DNA of 64,000 nt from Chelativorans multitrophicus. GTDB taxonomy: Bacteria; Pseudomonadota; Alphaproteobacteria; Rhizobiales; Rhizobiaceae. The notes beneath the pieces are model-generated. The model was given only the letters and a program-made list of their open reading frames with translations. It ran no database searches and was not told the origin of the DNA. This document shows, one piece after another, positions 33,728 through 42,570 of this stretch. The stretch spans positions 62,001 through 126,000 of the forward strand of contig NZ_JAAAPL010000003.1 of the NCBI RefSeq assembly GCF_011317445.1, written 5' to 3'. The first letter of the stretch is position 1. Every line of letters begins with the position of its first letter. The translations under genes were made by a program, and so were the position numbers.

Positions 33728-34417
33728 TCAGCGCAGCGGAGACGCGATCCCCGCTCGTTCCAGGTAGTGCTGCCTCGAGGGATTGAGGTGCGCGACGCAC
33801 AGCTCCGCAAGCAACCAGTTGTCCCTTCCCCGCAGCATGTTGATCATCAGGCGATGATGTTCTGTCGAAATCGTCCGCATCCCAGCGTCCGCAATGCTGC
33901 CCGCCCTCACAGGAAGGCTCAGCAGCATGAAGCGCCTGATCTCCTCGAGCAGATATTCGTTGCCGCATTCGGCGAACATAGTCAGGTGAAAAAGATCATT
34001 CGCCTCGTGAACCCCGCGCAGGTTCCCTTCCGCGGCATGGCGTTCATAGGAGGCCTGGATGACGGACAGCCGTTCAATGAGCGTCTCCTTGGCGGGCAGC
34101 CTTATCAGCATCGCCGCCTTCCTGTGGAGCAGCTCACGGATCTCGTAGATCTTGTTGACCTCGTCGATGCTAAGCGTTCGCACGACGGCGGATTTGTTGC
34201 GCTCCCGCACAACAAGACCGGTCCTCTCTAACTGAACCAGTGCCTGCCGGATGAGGTGACGCGTGCCGCCAAACCTGGCGAGAAGGGTATCCTCGACAAG
34301 CCTCGTCCCCGGGGGGAGTCTACCGAAGATGATGTCTTCCTCGATCGCTCTGGCGGTTTCGGCCTCGCGCCCGATGTAATGGGCGAACTCCGACTGCTGC
34401 AAAATTTCGTCGTCCAT
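33728..34417 (-). CDS. GntR-family (FCD/FadR type) regulator
   Basis: This 229-aa regulator has an N-terminal winged helix (LPPGTRLVEDTLLARFGGTR, then HLIRQALVQLERTGLV) and a C-terminal FCD domain with metal-binding His/Asp positions (NDLFHLTMF; STEHHRLMINMLRGRD). ATG 34417 follows GGAGAACGTC. It sits inside the leftward unit it probably controls, downstream of the DapA-type gene, and may bind the large inverted repeat at 35519-35590. Confidence 0.85.
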   Translation of the reverse strand: MDDEILQQSEFAHYIGREAETARAIEEDIIFGRLPPGTRLVEDTLLARFGGTRHLIRQALVQLERTGLVVRERNKSAVVRTLSIDEVNKIYEIRELLHRKAAMLIRLPAKETLIERLSVIQASYERHAAEGNLRGVHEANDLFHLTMFAECGNEYLLEEIRRFMLLSLPVRAGSIADAGMRTISTEHHRLMINMLRGRDNWLLAELCVAHLNPSRQHYLERAGIASPLR

Positions 34418-34537
34418 GACGTTCTCCGAACCGCGCCTGGCACGCTGGCTTTCGGAACCAATAATGTCATCCCGACAGCGATCGCAATCGCCGTTGCCGA
34501 TACCTTTCGTCGCCACACCGCCGGCCTGACATACCGC

Positions 34538-35425
34538 TCAAACCGAGGAGACGATGCGGTCGTACTCAGAAAAGAGGCTCCGCTCGGCGGCGTCGCTCCA
34601 TCGGACGAGTGGCGGCATCGGGTCGGCAATTGTCGGCTCCCGGCGCATGTGGGATACCAAGGCCTTCACGCCCGCGACCAGCGGTTTGCCGGTGAAAAGC
34701 GCGCGGATCGAGACGGCTGCGCCGAGCGCGCCTTCATCACCGTCGCGGAATGCCCTGCTGCAGAACGGGGCGTTCACGTTTGCGGTCGCTGATATGCAGC
34801 CAGCAAATGAACCGTTCCGCGCTTCGAGCAGCGTGGCTTCGTTGGAAGGAAACACGTCGAAATCGGCTTCCAATTGCGCTGCCTCGTTCGCGTAGTCCAT
34901 GTTGCCGGAGGAATCCTTGAGTCCGGCGATACGGCTTCCTAGCTCCGCCCGGAGCCGCTTTATGAGGTCGATGCTATAGGGGACGCCTGAAAGGGCGGGG
35001 AAGTTGTAGAGGTAGATCGGAATGGGGGAGCTGGTGCGGTCGGCTATAGTGGCAAGGTAGCGGACGACCCCCTCGTCCGCCACGTCCTTGTAGTAGAATG
35101 GCGGTAAGATAAGAGCTCCTGCAAATCCAAGTTCGCCGGCGAGTGCGGTAAGCTGGCTCGCATCAGCCACAGACGCGGCGCCCGTGCCGACCATCATCCG
35201 GTCGAGCGGCAAGCCGGAACCCGCTATGGCCGTCATCAGCTGCTGCCGTTGCGCCAGGCTGAACGAGGTGGCCTCGCCCGTGGTGCCCAGAACGTTCAGT
35301 CCGTCGCAGCCTTCGTCAAGAAGTTGACGCGCAAGCGCGATGAAGCGCGTTGCGTCCGGCCCGTTGGTAGACAGGATGGGAGTAACGATAGCGGCAATGA
35401 CACCGCGCAAGCGCTTTGGGTGCAT
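34538..35425 (-). CDS. DapA-family lyase/aldolase (sugar-acid or KDG-type)
   Basis: This 295-aa TIM-barrel of the dihydrodipicolinate-synthase/N-acetylneuraminate-lyase family has GTTGE (47-51), the catalytic Tyr140 (YLYNFP) and the Schiff-base Lys170 (AGLKDSSGN). Members cleave or dehydrate 2-keto-3-deoxy sugar acids. Divergent from the IlvD/Edd dehydratase with a shared operator region, it is probably the next enzyme after it: either an aldolase giving pyruvate and an aldehyde, or a dehydratase giving a 2-oxoglutarate semialdehyde-type product. Confidence 0.88.
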   Translation of the reverse strand: MHPKRLRGVIAAIVTPILSTNGPDATRFIALARQLLDEGCDGLNVLGTTGEATSFSLAQRQQLMTAIAGSGLPLDRMMVGTGAASVADASQLTALAGELGFAGALILPPFYYKDVADEGVVRYLATIADRTSSPIPIYLYNFPALSGVPYSIDLIKRLRAELGSRIAGLKDSSGNMDYANEAAQLEADFDVFPSNEATLLEARNGSFAGCISATANVNAPFCSRAFRDGDEGALGAAVSIRALFTGKPLVAGVKALVSHMRREPTIADPMPPLVRWSDAAERSLFSEYDRIVSSV

Positions 35426-35518
35426 GATTGATTTTCCCGTTTACCGATGCAAGCGACGAACGCGATCCGGTCTTGGACTGCGCTTCGTCCATACCACCCG
35501 CCGCTTAGAATATGAGGC

Positions 35519-35590
35519 GCAAATTGTCAATAATCTATGGCCTTTTTGGGAGAATTCCCGAATTTGCGGTGATCATTATTGACAATTTGC
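35519..35590. promoter_or_regulatory. Perfect 16-bp inverted repeat in the dapA-like/ilvD-like promoter
   Basis: GCAAATTGTCAATAAT (35519-35534) and ATTATTGACAATTTGC (35575-35590) are exact reverse complements with a 40-base spacer. Each contains a near-palindrome ATTG-N-CAAT; the centres (35527 and 35582) are 55 bp apart, about five helical turns. This is the layout of a looping or cooperative operator serving both divergent genes. The GntR regulator of the cluster is the obvious candidate ligand. Confidence 0.75.
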
Positions 35591-35671
35591 CCCGTCAAGC
35601 GATAACCCGAGCCTACCGAGCTGCAAAATCGAGCGCGTTTAGTGCCTGCAGAGGGTGGAGGAGAAAAGTCG

Positions 35672-37384
35672 ATGGAGAATGGGCTTCGCAAGGGCTTGAC
35701 CGACTATGGGGACAAGGAATTTTCCCTGTTCCTTCGCCGCGTATTCATCAAGGCAATGGGCTATTCCGACGAAGCTCTCGATCGCCCGATCGTCGGGATC
35801 ACGAACACCTTCAGCGACTACAATCCCTGCCATGGCAACGTTCCTGCCCTGATCGAAGGTGTGAAACGCGGGGTGATGCTTGCGGGCGCCCTGCCCATGG
35901 TTTTTCCGACCATCTCGATTCATGAGAGCTTTGCTCATCCGACATCGATGTTCCTTCGGAATCTGATGTCGATGGACACCGAGGAGATGATCCGCGCCCA
36001 ACCAATGGATGCGGTCGTCCTGATCGGCGGGTGCGACAAGACCCTACCCGCACAGATGATGGCGGCGGTAAGCGCCGGCATCCCCTCCATCGTACTTCCA
36101 GTCGGACCGATGGTGGTGGGGCACCACAAGGGAGAGGTTCTGGGCGCCTGCACAGACTGCCGGCGGTTGTGGAGCGGTCATCGGGCCGGCCGCATCAGCA
36201 AGTCCGAGATCGACGAGGTGAGCGGGCGACTTGCCCCGTCGGTGGGGACGTGCATGGTCATGGGTACGGCCAGCACCATGGCCAGCATGTGCGAAGCGCT
36301 GGGATTTTCACTGCCGATGAGCGCAAGCATCCCGGCGACTCATGCCGAACGGATCCGATGCGCCGAAGCGACTGGGAAGCGAGCGGTTGAAATGGCCCGC
36401 AGCGGCGGGCCCCTGCCGCACGAGATCCTTACGCAGGATTCCCTTCACAACGCGCAGGTTTTGCTGCAGGCCCTTGGGGGTTCGACCAACGGCCTAATCC
36501 ACCTTGCCGCGATCGCTGGTCGCGCCGGCCTTTCGGTCGACCTGGAGGAGTTCGATGCCTTGGGACGTTCAGTTCCGGTGCTGGTCGACCTGAAACCGTC
36601 CGGAATGCATTACATGGAGCATTTCCACCATGCGGGCGGCGTACCACGCTTGCTTGCCGAGTTATCGGACCTACTGCGCCTCGATGCCCGGACGGTCACC
36701 GGCGGGATTCTCGCCGATATCGTCTCGCAGGCGGAAATCGTTCCCGGCCAAACGGTGATCCGGCCGAGATCGGCACCGATCAGTCCGGAGGGCGGCATGG
36801 CGGTGCTGCGGGGCAACCTGGCTCCTGACGGGGCGATCATCAAACAGTCGGCGGCCTCCAGCGCCCTCGCCCGTCATCGTGGCGTCGCCCTCGTGTTCGA
36901 TTCCCTGCCCGACCTGATGGCTCGCATCGATGCGCCCGATCTTGATGTCTCCCCCGGCACCGTGCTCGTGCTCAGAAACGCCGGCCCCAAGGGCGCGCCC
37001 GGTATGCCGGAGGCAGGCTATATACCTATCCCCAAGAAGCTGGCCAGCAGCGGGGTCACAGACATGGTCCGCATTTCCGACGCACGCATGAGCGGCACCG
37101 CTTTTGGAACGGTCGTCCTGCATGTGGCCCCTGAAGCCGCGGTCGGCGGACCATTGGGGCTTGTCAGAACCGGGGACGAGATCGAGCTTGACATACCCGG
37201 GCGCCGGCTTGAGCTTCTCGTCAGCGAGGAGGAATTAAGCAAGCGGACACCGTCAGCCCCACCGCAAGACCTTCCGCAACGAGGATACGCGAGACTTTTT
37301 CAGGAGCAGATCCTTCAGGCGGACAGAGGCTGTGATTTCGAATTCCTCATCCCTCCTCCGGATTCGCGACATGATGGCAGATAG
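35672..37384 (+). CDS. IlvD/Edd-family sugar-acid dehydratase (arabinonate/xylonate type)
   Basis: This 570-aa dehydratase has the three iron-sulfur cysteines at Cys53 (NPCHGN), Cys121 (IGGCDKTLP) and Cys194 (GTCMVMGTAS), the proton-transfer serine block RISDARMSGTAFGTVVLH, and family length (about 570-600). Members with this Cys pattern act on pentonates/hexonates and carry a [2Fe-2S] cluster. ATG 35672 follows GGAGGAGAAAAG. Next to a DapA-type lyase, it should form 2-keto-3-deoxy acids from the lactonase product. Confidence 0.9.
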   Translation: MENGLRKGLTDYGDKEFSLFLRRVFIKAMGYSDEALDRPIVGITNTFSDYNPCHGNVPALIEGVKRGVMLAGALPMVFPTISIHESFAHPTSMFLRNLMSMDTEEMIRAQPMDAVVLIGGCDKTLPAQMMAAVSAGIPSIVLPVGPMVVGHHKGEVLGACTDCRRLWSGHRAGRISKSEIDEVSGRLAPSVGTCMVMGTASTMASMCEALGFSLPMSASIPATHAERIRCAEATGKRAVEMARSGGPLPHEILTQDSLHNAQVLLQALGGSTNGLIHLAAIAGRAGLSVDLEEFDALGRSVPVLVDLKPSGMHYMEHFHHAGGVPRLLAELSDLLRLDARTVTGGILADIVSQAEIVPGQTVIRPRSAPISPEGGMAVLRGNLAPDGAIIKQSAASSALARHRGVALVFDSLPDLMARIDAPDLDVSPGTVLVLRNAGPKGAPGMPEAGYIPIPKKLASSGVTDMVRISDARMSGTAFGTVVLHVAPEAAVGGPLGLVRTGDEIELDIPGRRLELLVSEEELSKRTPSAPPQDLPQRGYARLFQEQILQADRGCDFEFLIPPPDSRHDGR

Positions 37385-38261
37385 CGACCCTGTCCCACCC
37401 GGTGCTCCTCGCTGCCTGCCGCCTCGACGGCTGGAGCGCACACCGCACTTTCTTCCGCCCCCCGGCAGCTGCGATGCGCATGTCCACGTCTTTGCACCCG
37501 ATAGCGCAGGCCATCTGGCCGCCAGGCGCAGCTACACGCCGCATCTGGTGACACACGAGCAGTATTCCGGACTGGCCGAAAGACTCGGACTGGAACGCGC
37601 GGTACTCGTCCAGCCAAGCGTCCTTGGAACCAACAACTCCGCCCTGCTCTCCGCCTTGTCCGAACATCCTGATCTATGGCGCGGGATTGTCGTCATACCA
37701 CCCGGATTGCCCGACCGAGAACTTGCCGACCTGCACATGCGGGGCGTACGCGGCACCCGCATCAATCGCATCAACCCGGGTGGTCTGGAACTGACGGACA
37801 TAGCAGCCCTGGGGCGCAGGCTGGAACCCTTTGGCTGGCATATCCAGCTTCAGATCAATATCGAAGAGATCCAGGACCTGTCGGCACTGGCCCGACAATG
37901 CCCCGTCCCGCTCGTAATCGACCACTTGGGATTTGCACGGCCCGAAGCCGGCGCGAAGGCTGGTCCGTTCCAGTCGCTGCTGAGGGAGGTCGAAGAAGGT
38001 CGTCTCTGGGTGAAGCTTTCGGCACCATACAGGCTTAGCCGCTCCAAAGACTATGAGGACCTTCTTCCCCTGATCGACGCTCTGGTCGCCGCACGCCCGG
38101 ACCGCCTCCTATGGGCCACGGACTGGCCTCACACCGGATTGTGGTCGGACATGCCCGACGATGCGGATCTGGTCGATCTCATACCGGTATGGCTACCCGA
38201 CGAGGGACTGCGCCGGATGGTTCTGGTGAATAATCCGAGCGATCTGTATTGGGCAACGTAA
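37371..38261 (+). CDS. Amidohydrolase-family lactonase (PDC-hydrolase type)
   Basis: This 296-aa TIM-barrel hydrolase has DAHVHVF (metal-binding HxH), VIDHLGFARPEAG and the late Asp in WATDWPH, matching the 2-pyrone-4,6-dicarboxylate hydrolase/sugar lactonase subgroup (COG3618). The start overlaps the dehydratase by 14 bases (ATG 37371 or 37374). Likely opens a lactone of the same pathway, in parallel with or instead of the SMP-30 enzyme. Confidence 0.85.
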   Translation: MMADSDPVPPGAPRCLPPRRLERTPHFLPPPGSCDAHVHVFAPDSAGHLAARRSYTPHLVTHEQYSGLAERLGLERAVLVQPSVLGTNNSALLSALSEHPDLWRGIVVIPPGLPDRELADLHMRGVRGTRINRINPGGLELTDIAALGRRLEPFGWHIQLQINIEEIQDLSALARQCPVPLVIDHLGFARPEAGAKAGPFQSLLREVEEGRLWVKLSAPYRLSRSKDYEDLLPLIDALVAARPDRLLWATDWPHTGLWSDMPDDADLVDLIPVWLPDEGLRRMVLVNNPSDLYWAT

Positions 38262-38369
38262 CGGTGCCTGGACCCGAGTCCGAATCATTCAAGAAGTAGG
38301 CGGGAATATTCAGGACAGAAACACAGGCTCCTACCTATATGGTAGTTGTCTTTGACGGTAGGACTTCCA

Positions 38370-38873
38370 ATGATCATAGAGGACATTCAACACGGGTTTC
38401 GCGGCGCAATGCGGCGATTGGCAAGCACTGTAAGCCTTATCAGCTGCTCGGATGGCGCCGAGCGCTACGGCATAACAGTTACAGCCGTGACCTCGGTCTG
38501 CGCCGAGCCTGCTGCCGTCCTGGTATGCGTAAACAAATCTGCGTCGATACACGATCCGCTCGTTGCAGAAGGGAATTTTTACTTAAACCTCCTCTGCAGC
38601 AATCAGATTTCCCTGTCCGAGGCTTTCAGCGGCAAGATGAAGGGCCGCGAGCGTTTCGAACTTGGAAAATGGGAGACGGGGCGCAATGGGCAGCCGTTCC
38701 TGGTGGATGCGCAGGCCAATCTTTTTTGCCTCATCGACAGTGTCGTGCACTACGGGACGCATTCCGTGGTCATAGCCCGGGTAAAGGAAGTGCGCCTCGC
38801 CGAGGGCATCGCGCCACTCATTTATCAGGACGGCAAATATGCGGCGACCGCCCCTCTGCCGGAGTTTACTTGA
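38370..38873 (+). CDS. Flavin reductase (HpaC/SmoA-like small subunit)
   Basis: This 167-aa member of the flavin-reductase-like domain family has RRLASTVSLISCSDG, the TVTAVTSVCAEPAAVLVCVN strand pair and GNFYLNLLCSNQ. It reduces free FMN or FAD with NAD(P)H for a separate oxygenase. ATG 38370 with TAGGAC upstream was chosen. No oxygenase is adjacent; the luciferase-like enzyme at 28721 is the only partner in the window. Confidence 0.87.
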   Translation: MIIEDIQHGFRGAMRRLASTVSLISCSDGAERYGITVTAVTSVCAEPAAVLVCVNKSASIHDPLVAEGNFYLNLLCSNQISLSEAFSGKMKGRERFELGKWETGRNGQPFLVDAQANLFCLIDSVVHYGTHSVVIARVKEVRLAEGIAPLIYQDGKYAATAPLPEFT

Positions 38874-38976
38874 CCGATGACAGAACCGACGCCAACCATT
38901 ACCCGAGGATCACATCGCTCGTCGGTCCTAATCCGGCGCCGGTCGGCCTCACAGAAGGCAAATCTGGACTAAATCG

Positions 38977-40635
38977 ATGAATGCTTCGGATGCGTCGGTT
39001 TACGACTATATCGTGGTCGGGGCAGGATCCGCGGGCTGTGTGCTCGCGAACAGGTTATCGGAAAACCGTCAGCTGCGGATCTTGCTGATCGAGGCGGGCG
39101 GCTTGGACTGGAACCCCCTGATCCACATCCCCATGGGTTGCGGAAAGCTGATCCGGACACACATGCATGGCTGGGGCCTGGTGGCGGAACCGGACGAAGG
39201 GCTTCTCGGCCGTCGTGATCCCTGGCCGCGCGGGCGCGTCCTAGGCGGCACCTCGTCCATCAATGGGATGCTGTACGTTCGCGGAAACCCAAGTGACTAC
39301 GATCTCTGGTCGCAGATGGGGAACCGGGGCTGGGCGTTCGACGACGTCTTCCCCTATTTTCTTCGCTCCGAAGGCAATGTCGACCGACGCGACCGCTGGC
39401 ACGGCAATGACGGGCCGCTGGTCGTCCAGAAAGCGCGGTCGCAGCATCCGCTTTACGAAGCATTCGTTGAGAGCGGTGCGGCGGCCGGTTTTCCGCTCAA
39501 CGATGATTTCAACGGGGCCCGCCAGGAGGGATTTGGGCGCTACGATTTCACCATTGACCGGGGTCGGCGTTGTTCCTCGGCCGCCGCCTATCTAAACCCG
39601 GTGCGAGATCGTCCGAACCTGGATGTCATGACCTCCGCGCACGTATCTCGGATTTTGATCGAAGACGGCGCCGCAACTGGCGTGGAGTATCGTAGGAAGC
39701 AGGAAACCAGGCGTGCAAATGCCACACGGGAAGTCATCGTTTCAGCCGGAGCGATTCATTCCCCTGCTATCCTGATGCGGTCCGGCATTGGTGATCCCGC
39801 CATACTGACCAGGTTCGGCATTCCAGTGCACATGTCACTGCCGGGCGTCGGCAAGAACCTTCAGGACCATATTTCCATCTCGGTCCAGTTCGGCTGCAAT
39901 CGGCCGATCACGCTGCACAGCATGGCCCGTATCGATCGAGCGGCATTCATGATGACGCGAGCGGTTCTGTTTCGCACGGGGGAAGGCGCAGTTTTCCCCG
40001 CCGAGGCCGGCGCCTACACCCGCACCAGGCCCGACCTCGAATACCCGGATCTGGGCTGGGTGTTTTTCCTTGGGCTGGGCTCCTCACGGGTCCGCATCCC
40101 CTTCCTTTCGGCGCTGCGGCCAGATCCGCTTGAACAGGAGGGGTTCATGGTCAAACTGCTGTTGCTCAGGCCCGAGAGCCGCGGCGAGATAACCCTCCGT
40201 TCGGCTGACCCAGCCGACGCGCCGGTGATCTACGCCAACGCACTTTCCGCGCCAAGCGACGCGGAAGCCTTGATCAGAGGCGTGGAGCAGGTACGCCTGG
40301 TCGCCTCGAAGGCCCCGCTGTCCGAATTTATCAGCACCGAGCTCGGCCCTGGTACGGAAGCCGTTTCGTCGGCCCAGATCGAAAAATTCGTCCGCAGCAC
40401 GGCGACCACCGGACATCATCAATCGGGCACATGCAAGATGGGATCGGACCCGATGGCAGTCGTGGACGACGAACTGCGTGTGCATGGCTTGCAGGGGCTG
40501 CGTGTCGTGGACGCATCCATCATGCCCAACATCGTCAGCGGCAACATCAACGCCCCCGTCATGATGATCGCGGAGAAGGCGTCCGACCTCATTCTCGGAC
40601 GGGCCGCACGTCCGTTGGAGGCGCGAGCGGCCTAA
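38977..40635 (+). CDS. GMC-family FAD oxidoreductase (choline-dehydrogenase-like)
   Basis: This 552-aa flavoenzyme has the FAD Rossmann motif VVGAGSAGCVLANRLSE, the GMC signature GRVLGGTSSINGMLYVRG, and the active-site His481 (TGHHQSGTC) and Asn525 (SGNINAPV). It oxidises an alcohol and passes electrons to an acceptor or O2. No signal peptide. Followed by a hydroxyacid dehydrogenase; together they may process a hydroxylated side product. A second GMC gene lies at 63042. Confidence 0.9.
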   Translation: MNASDASVYDYIVVGAGSAGCVLANRLSENRQLRILLIEAGGLDWNPLIHIPMGCGKLIRTHMHGWGLVAEPDEGLLGRRDPWPRGRVLGGTSSINGMLYVRGNPSDYDLWSQMGNRGWAFDDVFPYFLRSEGNVDRRDRWHGNDGPLVVQKARSQHPLYEAFVESGAAAGFPLNDDFNGARQEGFGRYDFTIDRGRRCSSAAAYLNPVRDRPNLDVMTSAHVSRILIEDGAATGVEYRRKQETRRANATREVIVSAGAIHSPAILMRSGIGDPAILTRFGIPVHMSLPGVGKNLQDHISISVQFGCNRPITLHSMARIDRAAFMMTRAVLFRTGEGAVFPAEAGAYTRTRPDLEYPDLGWVFFLGLGSSRVRIPFLSALRPDPLEQEGFMVKLLLLRPESRGEITLRSADPADAPVIYANALSAPSDAEALIRGVEQVRLVASKAPLSEFISTELGPGTEAVSSAQIEKFVRSTATTGHHQSGTCKMGSDPMAVVDDELRVHGLQGLRVVDASIMPNIVSGNINAPVMMIAEKASDLILGRAARPLEARAA

Positions 40636-40698
40636 CCCGGCGGCCGCGCCGGCAATATCCGGTCGGCGCCAGCAACATAGCTTTCCAGGAGGGTACAA

Positions 40699-41622
40699 AT
40701 GGATGACGAGATTGTCATTCTTCAGGCTACGAGTCTTCCCGCACCCACAGTCAACACGTTGCGCGAGCACTTTTCAGTTCTAGAACTGCCTTCCCAAGGG
40801 GCAGAGCGCGATCGACTTATCGAGGCCAATCGGGACAGGATTCGCGGTATCGCCACACTCGGGGCCGGCCCCGTGGACGCCGCCCTCATCGGCCGCCTGC
40901 CGGCGCTTGAAATTATCGCATGTTTCAGCGCCGGCATGGACGGCATAGATCTTGAGGCCGCCAAGGCCCGAAACATCGCCGTGACGAATACGTCCCCAGT
41001 GCTGGCCGATGACGTGGCTGATCTTGCGGTGGTGATGCTCTTCTCGCTCCTGCGCGGCATAAGCAGGGCAGAACGCTATGCGCGCGCCGGCTTGTGGCCC
41101 GACGGCAATCTGCCTTTGGCTCGCACCGTACGCGGGTGCCGCGTTGGCATCATAGGTCTTGGCCATATCGGCAAGGCGGTGGCGCGCCGCCTCGAATGCA
41201 GCGGCGCCGAGATCGCCTATAATGGCCCGCGGCGGAAACCGGACAGCGCCTACACCTATTTCCCTAGTCTGATCGAACTCGCCAATTGGTCCGATGCGCT
41301 TATCGTCTGCTGCCCCGGAGGCGAGGAAACCAGGAATTTGGTGGGCTCAGCGATATTGGAAGCGCTCGGCCCGGAAGGATGGCTGGTGAATGTGGCGCGC
41401 GGCAGCGTCGTCGACGAAGCCGCCCTTGTGAAGGCGGTGGTGTCTGGTCGCATTGCTGGCGCGGCACTGGACGTGTTTGCGAAGGAACCGCACGTCCCCG
41501 CGGAGCTTCGCGACAAGGAGAACGTGATAGTGCTTCCGCACATAGGGAGCGCAACCAGAGAGACGCGCGATGCCATGGGCCTGTCTATGATCGCTTCGTT
41601 GCGGTCGCATTTCCGCCATTAG
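40699..41622 (+). CDS. D-isomer-specific 2-hydroxyacid dehydrogenase (glyoxylate/hydroxypyruvate reductase type)
   Basis: This 307-aa enzyme has GLGHIGKAVARRLE (NAD(P) motif) and the catalytic triad Arg (NVARGSVVDE), Glu (FAKEPHVP) and His (LPHIGSATRET). It interconverts 2-oxo acids and D-2-hydroxy acids. It could reduce glyoxylate or hydroxypyruvate formed from the C2 product of the aldolase. The start follows GGAGGGTACAA. It converges on the crotonase gene. Confidence 0.9.
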   Translation: MDDEIVILQATSLPAPTVNTLREHFSVLELPSQGAERDRLIEANRDRIRGIATLGAGPVDAALIGRLPALEIIACFSAGMDGIDLEAAKARNIAVTNTSPVLADDVADLAVVMLFSLLRGISRAERYARAGLWPDGNLPLARTVRGCRVGIIGLGHIGKAVARRLECSGAEIAYNGPRRKPDSAYTYFPSLIELANWSDALIVCCPGGEETRNLVGSAILEALGPEGWLVNVARGSVVDEAALVKAVVSGRIAGAALDVFAKEPHVPAELRDKENVIVLPHIGSATRETRDAMGLSMIASLRSHFRH

Positions 41623-41707
41623 GCCGGCAGCGATGCTCTGGGGATTCTGCGGTCCGCGGCCTTCATGACTAACGGAGACCGCAACACCGTGGCAGGGGCA
41701 AGTCCAA

Positions 41708-42478
41708 TCAGCGGCCCTTGAAAATTGGCTGACGCTTCTCAATGAATGCGCGTTGCGCTTCATTCGCGTCCTCGCTTTTTGCCAGATCGGACGTGATCGA
41801 CTGCTCATATCTATAAGCCTCGCGTACAGGCATCGTTTCGATTACAGCCAAAGCTGCCTTGATCCGACTGACCGCGAGCGGGCTCTTCGAAGCAATGCTC
41901 CGTGCTACCCGTCTCACCTCGCGCCACATCTCATCGGCAGGCAAGGCGGCCTCGATTACGCCGAGGCGGTAAAGCTCAGAAGCTGGATAGCGATCGCCCG
42001 TCAAATACATCGCATTTGTGCGTGACTTGCTGAAATGCTCGGATATGAACTTAACGCCCCCGGCAAGGCCCACATTGATTTCCGGCATGACAAAGTAACT
42101 GTCCTCAGTGGCATACATGATGTCGCAGGCCAGCATCAGGGCGAACCCGGCTCCGAATGCCGGGCCGTTTACGGCCGCGATCACCGGTTTCGCGCAATCA
42201 CGAACGGAATAAAAGAACTCCCGCGTCAAGCGATTATGGGCAGTGTACTCGCCCTCCGAGCCTTCAAAGGACTGCCGCTCCTTAAGGTCGGCACCTGCAG
42301 AAAAGTACTTGCCGGCGGCAGTCAGGATCACCACGCGGACATCGTCGCGATCCCCCAATGAATCGAAGGTTTCGATAAGCTCCCGGCGCAGCTCGCGATT
42401 CTGCGCATTGACCGGCGGCCGGTCGATCGTCACCGTCGCCATGAAATCTTCTATCTTGACGCTGTGGGTCGCAGGCAT
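41708..42478 (-). CDS. Enoyl-CoA hydratase/isomerase-family protein (missing one catalytic Glu)
   Basis: This 256-aa crotonase-fold protein has the CoA/oxyanion segments SAGADLKE and NGPAFGAGFALMLACD. The first catalytic Glu of hydratases (GGGCELA) is Ala here (GAGFALM); the second (MPEINVG) is kept. It may therefore be an isomerase or another crotonase activity. ATG 42478 has GGAGATGATT upstream; ATG 42484 is too close to it. It is downstream of the bifunctional FadB-like gene in the same direction. Confidence 0.85.
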   Translation of the reverse strand: MPATHSVKIEDFMATVTIDRPPVNAQNRELRRELIETFDSLGDRDDVRVVILTAAGKYFSAGADLKERQSFEGSEGEYTAHNRLTREFFYSVRDCAKPVIAAVNGPAFGAGFALMLACDIMYATEDSYFVMPEINVGLAGGVKFISEHFSKSRTNAMYLTGDRYPASELYRLGVIEAALPADEMWREVRRVARSIASKSPLAVSRIKAALAVIETMPVREAYRYEQSITSDLAKSEDANEAQRAFIEKRQPIFKGR

Positions 42479-42570
42479 AATCATCTCCGATCGTTCGGCC
42501 TCCTCTTGGCGACCGGTTCTTCCCAGTTCTCACCCCATTGGCACAAAGCGGCTTCGCAAGATGCGGGTGC

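Noticed and set aside
28721-38873. Sulfoquinovose sulfo-SMO pathway
   Set aside because: No GH31 sulfoquinovosidase, and the luciferase-like enzyme does not look like the alkanesulfonate-monooxygenase type; components are scattered.
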